The notes under the pieces were generated by a model. That model was given only the letters and a program-made list of their open reading frames with translations. It made no database searches and was not told the origin of the DNA. From Erythroxylum novogranatense (taxonomy: Eukaryota > Streptophyta > Magnoliopsida > Malpighiales > Erythroxylaceae): a stretch of DNA of 64,000 bases. A program made the translations under genes and the position numbers. Location of the stretch: NCBI GenBank assembly GCA_029891385.1, contig CM057228.1:62564523-62628522 (forward strand), read 5' to 3'. The stretch's first letter is position 1. Each line of letters begins with the position of its first letter. Shown here piece by piece: positions 1-10,720 of the stretch.

Positions 1-839
1 ACTGGACTCATTATTTTATAGCTTAACCAACTCTTACTATATAGCTTTTGATAATTCATTTGGTTATTTACTTGGTTTGTTGCTTTAATACTTCTCTTAT
101 ACTGATAAAGATGAGATTGAAGCATATAAAGATAATGAATCTTGTTATTTCCATGACAGGTTGATCTCTTTTTCTTGAGGATTCATGTAGCTATTTTAGT
201 CAAATATGCATGATTGAGGGATTGTGTTGTTGTCTTATGTTTGTTATAGTTTCTGAACTAAATGGATGTAATAACATAACCAAACTTTGCATCATTTTAG
301 TATTAAACGATATGGAATGAGAAATTATAAACGCTTAGGTCAAGAATTAAAAATATATTAACTTAAGCGGTAATTAATAGTAGGGCTTTCATAATTAATT
401 CAGATGATAACTTGTTGAATAGTAAAGTTAGATTTAGTTTATTATGAAAGTTGATCTTATAACTCAATTGTTAATTTTAGTAAGACAATTATCCAATCAT
501 TTCCCCTTAATCATGCATAGGAGATTAAATTAGTGAAATTAATTCTCAGGAGTTTTCCATTTCGATTAATCTATTTGTTTTTACTCCCAGTTAATTCCTT
601 TTCCTTTTCAATTTAATTTTGTGATTTTCTTTAAAACCTTCACTTAACAATTGGGATAGAATGTTTAGGATTACATATGTTTTTATTTTTGTTCAAGATT
701 AATTTAAGTGAACCAATTTCACTTTCTGGAGAAACAGCCATGGGCAATCAACTACAACTATCTTGTATACTTACGAGTAGGATAGCATAGGTATTTTTTA
801 AGACTTATTTTTTGGTAGAACAGTTCACTACCTCCATCT
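1..839. other. AT-rich intergenic DNA, possible eroded LTR
   Basis: No coding frame is visible. The stretch around 750-790, with a phrase about a tightly spaced 'cttacgagtagg', resembles the end of Athila/Tat-type LTRs seen elsewhere in the window (compare 46741-46800), so this may be eroded LTR sequence. That is inference from similar wording only; no paired LTR or target duplication was found. Confidence 0.25.
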
Positions 840-1500
840 ATATTGAAATCTCTATTAAATGGAGTCACTCTCCAAGATTAGGAAGAAGATAAAATCATAT
901 AAAACTTACAACTAGTGGATGTTATACTAAAAATTAATATAGAACATTGTTTTAAGCTTTCAATAATCAAGTACCTTGGCACAACTTGGTATACAGCAAG
1001 GATAATAAGCCAATAGTTGCTCATACTTTATAGATTGTTGTTCACAACAATCTTCCTTCCTTAGACATAATTGGCAAGTTCATATTCACTCTAACTGGTG
1101 TGTTCTCTGCAAATCTACTTTAGAGAATCATGATCATCTATATTTCTAATGCTTCTACACAAATAAGGCTTGGAACAATATATTAGAACAGTGCAATATG
1201 AAAATCCCCCTTATTCATTAAAATGAAATCCTGGTATGCCCTTTGAATATCCAGTTTATAGTTAAGGGAGATAAGTAGATCTTTTACATCTCATTAGCTT
1301 ATCTTATCTACAATATTTGGAATCAAAGAAGTGCAAAGATTTTCTCTAATGTTAGCTTATATAAAGGTCAGTTATTTAATTAGTTGTGGAGTAGAATCAT
1401 AATACATTTGAGGATATTAATAAACAAACACAAAATCAACTCAACATCCTTTCTAGAAGGCAACTTTTACATTAACTCTATACTTTGATTCTTGTTCTTC
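840..1500 (+). mobile_element. LINE (L1-type) 3'-end relic with RT zinc-binding domain
   Basis: Frame-broken remains of the C-terminal part of a plant non-LTR retrotransposon ORF2. Around 1099-1185 the plus strand reads as a zf-RVT module: NWCVLCKSTLENHDHLYF, a stop, then CFYTNKAWNNIL. This fits the family pattern C-x2-C, E, H, C and W. Around 1285-1360 it reads as the usual tail (YLIYNIWNQRSAKIF). Reverse transcriptase and endonuclease are absent, so the copy is 5' truncated or eroded, and in-frame stops show it is dead. No target-site duplication was identified, so both ends are approximate. Confidence 0.65.
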
Positions 1501-2931
1501 TCATAAAAATGTACCAGGTAGGAATTTTTTTGTTAACAAGTATTGTCCTTTATGAATTTTGTGACCTTGCTTCCTCGTAAGGAAAAATATACTTTTCAAT
1601 CTTCAAAAAGTTCAAAGATTTTAACCAGAAACCTACAATTGAACACCTCTTTTCTTATACCTCATATCTGTATTTTTAGACGTCTTGGTTTATGGAGTCA
1701 CCCATAAAGTATTCTAGATATACCCGTTTTTAATATTTTCTTTTTTTATGCATTTTCCTATAATTTTTATTATCATACCTGTAATCACTATAGAACTTGT
1801 GATAATTTTGGTTGAATGTTTCTCTAAGGAATTGGGTGAGGAGGGCTCACTAAATCTCTTTCTATGATAAATCTTAAGCTATTGTTTAACATGTTTAATG
1901 TTGGTAACTTGATTTCCCATCCTTATTTTGACTTGCCATCTTTCTTTGAGTGTTATGTAGCCATATTATTTTGTACTTCTTGTTTATGGAATATGTATTA
2001 CCTCAATCTTTGATGGTATGGTCTGTGCTTAGATGATTTATTTAGTTGATTTAGATCACTTAACTTCCTTTAAGTCTATATATATATATCTTTGAACCTT
2101 GTTTAAACTTCCTTAAAAGGTGCAAGCTTTTTTCATTTATAGTGATTTCCATAAGGATTTATGCCTTTTTAGTCCTTTCTTAAAGGCAATGATCACTATA
2201 AAAGTATTGAGGTTAGGTATTTATTTGATTTCTAGTTTAAACATTCTCATATATCACCATAAGATTCCTTTTTATTTTTTGTGACCTAGTATAAGGCTAT
2301 TGAGACGTGAGACCTATACTTATTACCAATAAAATGTGTTTCACATCATCGTTTTAATTTCTTGAGAATAAAAGTTTGGTGCTAATCTCAAGTTAGACGT
2401 ATTATATTATATTAAAAGGTATGACACTTAATTGCTTTAATAGCTCTTTAAAAGTTCATCATTTCTTTAGACCTTATCATCTGATCATTTGGATCAATTG
2501 TCACGCTATAAGCCTAAAAGCGGTAACTCAAACTTTGGTAGCAATTTAATATCATTATCCTAATGAAGGACTATCTAGATCTACATTATTATGTACTTCA
2601 TCTTATTTATAAGACACATTTGAAGACATAAGTATGAAGATATTCATGGTATGCAAAAAAAGTATGTTGTTGATGTATTCTTTCAAGCCTCATTTACAAA
2701 ATAATATAACCAAAGCATAGTAGGGTTTGGGTCATTTACTCAAAGGCTATGAGTTTGTGATCACTAATTGTTAACTTCGCAAGATTAAATCAATCATAGT
2801 GTTATGATGGGTGCCAAATGATGTTATTCATATAAGCTTGAAGTGTTTAAGTTTGGCGCTCCGTACTCCCTTCTGAAGACTTTCAAAACCAATCATCAAA
2901 AGGATGTCTGATTTTGGTCTTCAATGCTTAA
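1501..2931. other. Intergenic DNA, nothing recognised
   Basis: AT-rich DNA with short T-rich runs and no frame longer than a few dozen codons resembling a known family. A short TA run lies near 2080. The last bases, TTAA at 2928-2931, abut the TIR element that follows. Confidence 0.4.
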
Positions 2932-3572
2932 GGCTATGTTTGGTTGGAGGTTTTATAATAGAATTGGAATGGAATAAAATGAGATGAAAACGTAAGATTT
3001 CATATTACATCCTATTCCATCCTAAATAGTAAAAATAGAAAATCTCCGATTTGGAGGGTTTAGGATAAAATGTAAAATAATAAATATGTAATACCTAATA
3101 TACCCTACCCTAATACCAAGCAAGACAATACATTTGGGCATCGACAGAGGAAGAGCACCATTCTGAAACAGAAGAAGCATTGGCCTGTTCCTCATATGAG
3201 GAAGAAAGAGTCACAATTGTGGCTTCATAAGTCACGGTTGTGACTTGTTAAGTCACACATTGGTAAGTCAAAGCTGTGAGTTGCCCATACATTGAGCAGA
3301 TCCGAGCGTGAGAGAGAAAGAAAGAAGGGGAGAAGAGCGGAGAAAATAGAGAGAGAAAGTTAGCTGAAGAAAAAGAGAGTATAATAGTCATTTATTATTA
3401 TGATATCTAAACAACATTTTACTATATTATATTACGAATCATTCCATCTCTCCTAAACAACAATTTTCTAATCTTATATCCATTATAAACCATTCTATTC
3501 TATTATAAATCATTTCTTTACATTCTATTTCATTCCATTCCATTAAAAACTTTACGTTCAACTAAATATAGC
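2932..3572. mobile_element. Short TIR element A (MITE-like)
   Basis: A 641-bp element with imperfect terminal inverted repeats. The left end begins GGCTATGTTTGGTTGG and continues into an AATGGAAT-rich stretch. The right end, read on the minus strand, begins GCTATATTTAGTTGAACG and also continues into AATGGAAT. Both ends are flanked by TTAA (2928-2931 and 3573-3576). It encodes no transposase, so it would depend on a partner. A related element with the same termini lies at 55432-56757. The superfamily is not certain: the TTAA flanks fit piggyBac-like insertion but could be part of a shorter duplication. Confidence 0.6.
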
Positions 3573-4410
3573 TTAAGTTAGAAAAAATAGAGATGAAATC
3601 ATACATTTAGTGACGTAAAAGGAACAAAAAAAGAATTTGTTCTCAAGAGAAATGAACGATTATATAATAATTAAGGTAACGTCAATTGTCATCATCTTTT
3701 CACAGTTTTCTTACTCTTTTCTATATATATCATCATTCTATTTAGAATCTATACAAAATAAGTTTTGCATTATGAGTTAAATATTAATTTTAAAAGTATA
3801 TAAAATTTAAAATATATAACCTAAGTAATTCAAAATTTGAATAATTCATAAAATTTAATATTGTATGTACAAGTAACTTGACTTATTATTAAAGAAATTC
3901 TTTATAGTATTTTGAAGAGCAACCAATACCGTGCAAAATTCTTTATAGTTTAATATTGTTAAAAAAAAAACTCGATGGCAGCATACAATTGCTTGAAGTT
4001 TTTGGTTTAAACTTTAAAGTCTAATTTTAGAAAATATTTTACTAGAAATGTATGTGAGAAGCCCAAATTATTTAAGATTTGGATTCTGCCCAGCATCCGG
4101 GTAGATACGATTTGATAGGATCAAAAGATTTTGGTTGAAATTTTTTTGGTTATTTGGAGGGAGCAAAATAAAAAGTCAAACATATCTACGGCGTTGATGT
4201 ATCATCTGATATGTAACCTAATTAGACTCCTTATTTATCACAACTTAACTTATATATACAAATATTTCAAACGAAACAACGTTAGCTGTAAAACTAAAAC
4301 AACTCACGAATTAAAAAGTGGTAATAAACTGACCAATCAGAATGCAGATAGTCAAGGGTAGAATTTAGAATCAAACGTCCTGCTCCTGCCAGCCATAGAC
4401 TTCTTGTTCG
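3573..4410. other. Upstream intergenic DNA of the DUF1218 gene
   Basis: AT-rich spacer without a credible coding frame. A TATA-like stretch (ttatatatacaaat) lies near 4249-4262. It could serve the gene that starts at 4668, but its distance from the start codon is long and no transcription start can be read from sequence alone. Confidence 0.3.
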
Positions 4411-4667
4411 TCTCTGTCTCTCTCTCTCTCTCTTGTATATCGTCTCTGTTTGTTTGTTTGTTTGTTATTATTGACAGTTAAAAGAGTAGCTGTTTGGTTC
4501 ATCTTCTCATTGGCCTACGGAGGGAGACAGAGAGGTGAGATATTTCGCTTCTTTCTTCCTTTCTGTTTTGATCTTTAGGTGAACTCTGCGTCTGTTCTTT
4601 TTTTTTTCCCCCTTAATCTGTGATCGTTTTGAATCGGCAATTTTAAGTTGTTTTGCTTTGAAAAGAT
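4411..4667 (+). promoter_or_regulatory. Pyrimidine-rich core promoter / 5' UTR with microsatellites
   Basis: Immediately upstream of the DUF1218 start codon are a (TC)n run (about 4417-4434) and a (TTTG)n run (about 4448-4466), then a T/C-rich leader. CT-rich patches of this kind are common around plant transcription starts. The microsatellites are seen directly; their promoter role is inferred from position. Confidence 0.45.
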
Positions 4668-5642
4668 ATGGCGGTTTCGGTGAAGCAGATGGCGGTCATC
4701 GTCGCGACTCTTGGAGTGCTCTCCTTCATTTTCGGCATAGTTGCCGAGAACAAAAAGGTACCTTTTTCATTCATGTGATTGTGGATGGAAGGTGAAAAGA
4801 ATTGTTCATATTTGATTAATGTTTGAGTGTGATGTAGCCTGCGTCAGGAACACCAATCCATGGAAAAGGAGTGGTGATATGCAAGTACCCTAGAGATCCA
4901 ACAGTTGTGTTGGGGTATTTGTCTGTTATGTTTCTGATATTGTCAACTGTGGCTGGATATCTTTCGCTCTTTTATCCCTACAAAGGGAAGTCTGTTCCAC
5001 AGGCTGCTTTGTTCCGCAGCACCAGTTTCCTGGTCTTCTTCAACATTGCTGTGTAAGTTTGAAATCTTCTTGATTTGTATGGGTTTTGATTTCCTTGCAG
5101 CTGGGGATCTTTCTTGCTATTTGATTTATAGAGATTGGGATTAAATGGGACTGAATTATGCTGAGTGGGTTTTTATTCTCATTGTCTCTCTTTAAAATTA
5201 GAATCACCGGATAACTAATCACCCAGCAAGTGATGCCTATTTTCTTTGCAAATGATGGGGGTTGGGTTGGGTTGTGGATTCATATTACTAGTTAGTTTTC
5301 ATTCGGACTTGTCCAATAGATGTACAAATATGAATTATGCGTGTGTGTATATGTGTGATTTGCACTCCTGGCAGGTTCACTGGAGGACTAGCATTAGCAT
5401 TGCTTTTATGGCCAACAATTACTGAGCAACTTCACTTGACCCGCAATGTTCATCTTAACCTTGAAACGGAATGTCCCACTGCTAAGACTGGACTCCTTGG
5501 AGGTGGTGCATTGGTTTCTCTTGATTCTGCTCTCTTCTGGTTGGTTGCTCTCATGCTAGCAGACAATGCTCGGGAGGACTACTTTGATGAAGTGGAGAAG
5601 GATTCCAAGGTAGTAGACATTACTCCCCAAGTGCCCATATGA
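4668..5642 (+). CDS. DUF1218 family membrane protein (MWL/VCC-like), three exons
   Basis: Exons 4668-4757, 4838-5052 and 5375-5642 join to 573 nt, a 190-residue protein. Both introns have GT/AG ends, and the second interrupts a Val codon after two bases. The ATG is the first in frame after the pyrimidine-rich leader and gives a typical start, MAVSVKQMAVIVATLGVLSF. Predicted membrane helices: about residues 8-26, 52-75, 92-114 and 142-164. Loop cysteines at 45 (VVICKYPRDP) and 135 (ETECPTAKTG) are typical of the family. The acidic hydrophilic tail (DYFDEVEKD) follows the last helix. The family is plant-specific; studied members (MWL, VCC) affect wall lignin and vein patterning and act in endomembranes, with no known enzymatic activity. 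Which member this is cannot be decided here. No frameshift or stop interrupts it, so it looks functional. Confidence 0.92.
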
Positions 5643-6675
5643 TATTGACAGACAGCAGTTTCATTTGAACATTTTTATTTCACACAAATAATTGTCTGTC
5701 AGAAACAATTTAGTAATACTCTGTATATACAGTTTGTGTTGTTTGGTTATTTCATCTGCTGTTGGGATTGTCTTTAATTTGGGTTTTAATCACACAATGT
5801 TTTTAAATTAATTGGTTGGTTTCCAATGCCAGTATGACTTGTTAAATCACAACTTCTTCTAAACTAATTAGTTAAGAAGGTGAACATTTTGTTGTTGTAT
5901 AAACCCAACTTTGCTGAATTCTTATAAACAAATTAGTTATTTTTAAATACGTTTTAAATTATTAACCTAGTTACAATATATATTACCATTAACTTCTATA
6001 CAACAAATTGAACATTTCTAGATTTCTCAAGAAGGTTTTAAATTTAATTATATTTATTAATAATTATTAAATTAATTTTATAAATTAAATTAAATTAAAA
6101 TATTTATAATTTTGGTAATAATTAATTTTAATTAATTAAATATATACTTTATTTAATTGATAATAAATTAAATAATATATGCTTTTGTTTTATGTTTTGA
6201 TTATGCTTGGTTGTTTCCTTGTCACGAACTTTTGTTGTAAATTGTAATAATTTGAGAGTTAAACATATTTATTATTCTTGTTATTGGATGTTTTGATGTA
6301 ATTATTATTTATTATATAATGAAAATTGAAATTGTAATATTTTAATGCTTTGTATTGTTCTTAATTTTATATTTGTATAATGATTGTCTTTTTTTTCATA
6401 TAAGTTGTGGTTATTATGTACATATGAAATATCTGAAAATTAATATTACTTCATATTAACCGTGATTATTATTTGTTATTTTAATTTTTGAAGACAGGGT
6501 TAAAATTATACTGTACAACTGCATAATATAATAATGAACTATTTTGTAATTTTAAAAAATTCAAAGACTTTCATAAATTTTACAAAACCCAAAATGATAC
6601 TTAGTATTGACTAGTATTGGTATGATACCGTATTAAAACTCAATCTGATACTATGTTCGGTACAGTATTTGCAAC
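5643..6675. other. 3' flank of DUF1218 gene and AT-rich spacer
   Basis: The first few hundred bases presumably contain the 3' UTR. The rest is strongly AT-rich with stretches such as repeated 'aattaatt'. No gene is seen. Confidence 0.4.
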
Positions 6676-6815
6676 ATTAGGCCGAACTCTGTCTGCCAGG
6701 ATCATTGGTAAGACTTTTTGAATACAATTATGTAAGCTGATAGGTCTATATTTCAAAAAGGAAGAAGCATTTTCAGGTTTTGGAATTAAGACACTTAAGG
6801 GTGGCAATGTAGCTT
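6676..6815 (-). mobile_element. LINE reverse transcriptase fragment
   Basis: A short minus-strand stretch reads as the start of an L1-type RT domain: LPPLSVLIPKPENASSF, then KYRPISLHNCIQKVLPMILA. This matches the family pattern 'LIPK....yRPIsl.N..yK...kila.R'. It is an isolated relic. The next LINE remains to the right (7400-9300) are on the opposite strand and so belong to a different copy. Confidence 0.65.
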
Positions 6816-7399
6816 TTTACTTATAAGTTTATTATATTCTTATTTTAAAAATATGTTTTCTTAAATATTAAAATTAATATAACCAATACAATCAATATCG
6901 ATTAAATTCTAATTTCAAACTTAAACAAGTTCCATATATTTTACTAGTCGAATCATGGTTTTTCCTGCTCTTATTAACTAGTCACAGGGTCATATTAGTT
7001 AAGTTTGCATCATCATCTAAAATTGTTAAGTCTACATAATGATTCTTTTAAAGCTTTCTATGTTTATTAGATCTTTCAAATGCTCATGTTTCCATTATAA
7101 CATAATCTATAAAAGTAAAAAAACTACCAAAATTTTCTTTCTAGTTCTAGTAGGGTTATAGAAAGCTACCAAACTTTTCACATATTTAAGGCTATTTTGA
7201 CCTTTCTTTTACTCTTTATTTCAATTGAATTTTTTGTTTCCATTTCAAAGTACATACCATAGTGCTTTGAAAAATGACACGAAACTAGAATGACATATAT
7301 TAGTAATTTATACATCGGACAATAAGCCATAATAGCAATTGTTAATTTGCTTTTAGATGAATTCTACGATTAGTTTTAGGAGGTATGGTAGCAAATTGT
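6816..7399. other. Spacer, nothing recognised
   Basis: AT-rich DNA between two LINE relics. No frame resembling a known family was found. Confidence 0.35.
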
Positions 7400-9300
7400 C
7401 ATAGGAATGACCAATATTATCTATGATGTGAATTGTTCTTTTCGGTATTCCTCCTTCACTTTAGATTTTGCTTATCTAGGGTTTCCCTGCATTTCCTTCT
7501 TATTAGTGAATAAACAAAATGATCATATCTTCTATCTTAATTTAAAAGTTAAAGAATTGTATTTGAACAAGGAAAAAGCATATAGAGATATAAATTTGAT
7601 GATATAAGAAGCAATTAGTTGCCAAAAGAACAAAATGAGCTAAAATAACTCTTAAAATTAATGTACATTAGCCTTAGTGTTTCAATTTTTAGGCTATCAA
7701 TCTTATTATTCTGCAAAGTTGATAAAGCCTTTGTGGGTTGCTTAATGATATCTTTTAATGAATTTAGTGTTTATTCTGTGCTTCATATTAAAAGTGACAA
7801 GAGCTATATATCACTTTAGTGGATGCCTTTAACTTAAACCAATTGTTATTTTCAATCTATCATCAAATCTCCATAATTTGCCTACCTAGGTATTCCTATA
7901 TTCTGAAGGAAGCTCTCTTATTCAGATTGTCAAGGGTCATTGGGTATGAGTAGGAAAAGAATTAGGGCCTAAATGTCTAGATACTTCTCCTTTACTGGTA
8001 GGTTACAATTAATTTCCCCAGTGTTTAGTAAATTATCCATCTACTGGCCCTCTCACGTTACATTTCCTATAAAGATTTGTAAGGAAATTGACAAACTTCC
8101 TAAGAATTTTCTTTATACTGGCAATGAATACTCTAAGCCTTTTATAAAGGTAAGAGGGAATGACCTTTGTATGCCTAAGAGGGAATAAAATGTGGGAGTT
8201 AAAACTGCAAAATTGGTAAACAAATTTATGCTAATCAAGAGGTTCTAGAAAGTAATAAATGACAAAAATCCCTTTAGGTGAAATGGCTTCGTAAGCAATA
8301 TATAGGAGGATCCAGCTTGCAGATAATTAAATCAAGAATAGTGGTACTGGCTTCAAACGCTAAAGTTAAGGTACTTTATTTACCCACTTATCAAATACAA
8401 GGCAGAGAATGGTAGAGATATGTGGCTATGGTATGCCCATTGGAGTATAGTTGGCCTTATTTATCTTCTTCTTAACTTTAGTAGCCTTCAAGTATTATTC
8501 CCTGCAAATGCAAATGTTAGTAGTTTAATTGCAAATGGAAGATGCCCTAGTGAAAATATAGGTGAGCAATTCTTTCAAGGTTGCTTCCCCCAAACTAAGG
8601 ATAAGGTAATCTAGCTTAAGCATCCTTCTAACTTATTTACAAATAAATCTTATATAGATGTGATCAGAAACTTGGCAATGACTATAAACTAGTATTCTCT
8701 TGTGTGGAAGAAGATTCTTGTCCCAATATTATGGCTTACAATTAAATAAAGACTCAATATCTTGAATAGAGCAAGGGCACCAATAATTTGAATTGCATGT
8801 TATGTTTGATAGATCAAGAAACAAATGCACATCTTTTGTTTAATTGCACTTATTCATATAGGGTTTTGAGGGATGCTATTGACCTTTATAATATGACTTG
8901 CTAGGAGCAATCTAGTGGGTATATTCCCTTTCTTAAAGATGAGAGGTTATTGTATAGCTTGGTTCTTGGCAGCAGAAATTATGATGCTTGGTGCAAAAGG
9001 AACCAAAAGGTCTTTAAGGGCAAGTTAAACTCTCCAAAACATGTAGGTGACTGTAAAATTAAACACATCAAGGAGCTCCTTATAACTATAGGACAAGGCT
9101 TGTCACCTTCTCCACTTATAAAATTATATTGGTCCCTCTAGTGAGAACTAGTGAGTTTCTATAGTCCTAACTTGTTACACATATGAGGCCTTAATGAGCT
9201 TTAATAGTCTTGAATTATACTTGATGTATTATTTTTATCATTATATGCACACACGGTTAGTTATTAATGCAATTTATTTACTTTTAAATTTTTTTGGAGA
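7400..9300 (+). mobile_element. LINE ORF2 C-terminal relic
   Basis: Ordered remains of the second half of an L1-type ORF2. Near 7460 is the block YLGFPCISFLL (family YLGvPLis). At 7973-8188 lies MSRYFSFTGRLQLISPVFSK with a downstream YW and LPKNFLYTG (family SfaGRlqLi..v...yW...FlW.g). At 8400-8470 is NGRDMWLWYAHWSIVGL, the DG..lW.D.W block. At 8790-8870 is the zf-RVT module NCMLCLIDQETNAHLLFNC. The tail is at 8950-9140. Between about 7530 and 7930 the match is lost, which may be an insertion or heavy divergence. Stops and frameshifts throughout make it non-functional. Confidence 0.7.
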
Positions 9301-10109
9301 GAATTCCTTATATTAGCAAATTGTAGGATAGGCTAGAAGATATGGAAAATTAAGTGCCCTTAACTAATGCCATTTCTCTAATTATAATAAGATTCTTAAT
9401 CGTCACTTCCCTTTGATTACTGCTTATATTCTTTAAGACTCTTGGATTCCTTTCTCTCTACAAGTTATACATTGTATGTCCTATAGCTACTTAAAGAAAG
9501 TTAGTGTCATCTTTGAATAAGCTTCAAGGCTTTAAATCCATGATATGATATGTCATCTTTGAAAAGGAATAATTGAAGAATATGTGGTTGATGAATTTAG
9601 AAAATATTTATACATTATATACAATTTGGTATTAGAGGGTGGCATATAAATTCCTATGACTTTGCCAAAAGTGGATAGCTTTTGCCTTACTACTAACCAC
9701 AAAATAAATGATACTTTAGGGGTCATTTATTTATTCAAAACCAATTACACCTTGAGACCCCTAAAGTATCATTTATTTATTCTTTAACTTCTCTCGGGAG
9801 ACTAATCTACTTGGTTAGGTCATTTCTTTAAGGAATGATTATTAATTATTCCATTATAATGATTGTAGGGTGAAAAGTCCACTCAAACTATATTGAGTGT
9901 CATTCCATATTGGATTGTACTTTCTTCTTTTAGCTCGTAAGTCACTATCTAGATTTGATCAATATGGACTGTGTAACTTATTATTATTTTTACTAATCAT
10001 TATCCACTCTAGTTGGACTTTTATTTAAATATTTTAATTTCACCTTTCTATACTATTTGAAGTAGTCATTATGGATTAATTTATGAACTGATTTATTTGT
10101 ATTTATTTC
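9301..10109. other. AT-rich spacer with one long hairpin
   Basis: No gene seen. The only notable structure is the 23-bp perfect inverted repeat at 9702-9778, listed separately. Confidence 0.35.
9702..9778. repeat. 23-bp perfect inverted repeat (hairpin)
   Basis: Arms 9702-9724 and 9756-9778 are perfectly complementary over 23 bp (left arm begins AAATAAATGATACTTTAG) with a 31-nt spacer. It could be a MITE remnant or a fold-back precursor. No target-site duplication was recognised. Confidence 0.8.
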
Positions 10110-10720
10110 TATAGGATGGTAGTATAAGATTATTTGGTGGTGAACATTTTACTCAAGAAGGTAGACTAAAGTAGGTAAGACACCTAAAAAATTTTAATAA
10201 TGCAGACTTAGATTAAATGAGTTTAGAGATGTATGTAAAATGGGTGCTTTATTATGCTATACAAATATTGTAAGTTCTTGTTATTTCATTTTTGAGAAGG
10301 GGTAACATGATGGTTTGAATAGGTTAGAGTGTAATTAGGGTGCATTGGATTTGATCAAATTATTAAATATGCACAGTATAGTTGATGCTTATTTGTATCA
10401 TGATGAACTAACACCATCCATACTTATGCTAATGGCTATGATAAATGGCATGAAAATGAAGTTATTGTTGATTTGGGAAGTCATACAAGTGTTGATTTTG
10501 ATTTGGGAGATGTTTTATTAAGATGGGAGGTGATTTTAGAGATGTTGGTGTCATTTTAAAGGTGATATTGTTGTTTGTGTCAATATTGATAGTGGTGCTA
10601 ATTTGGGAGATGTTATTACTGCCTTGGGAGGTGATATTAGTGTTAGTAAAGGGTGACTGAGGATGATGTTAATGCTAAAGTTGATAGTGGTGGCGGTGAT
10701 ATGCAAAAGCAAGCTTGAAA
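10110..10720 (+). mobile_element. Degraded MULE (MuDR-type) transposase N-terminal region
   Basis: Read across several stops and frame changes, the plus strand gives LFGGEHFTQEG, then ALLCYTNIV, then GALDLIKLLNMHSIVDAYLYHDEL. This order (a GG start, a tyrosine-rich middle, a short helix and a 'v.vYv.h' strand) is that of the N-terminal domain of plant MuDR-type transposases. An Asp/Gly-rich stretch with repeated 'gggaggtgatatt'-like words follows at 10490-10700, as in the acidic linker of such proteins. The catalytic domain and terminal inverted repeats were not found. The assignment rests on pattern recognition. Confidence 0.4.
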
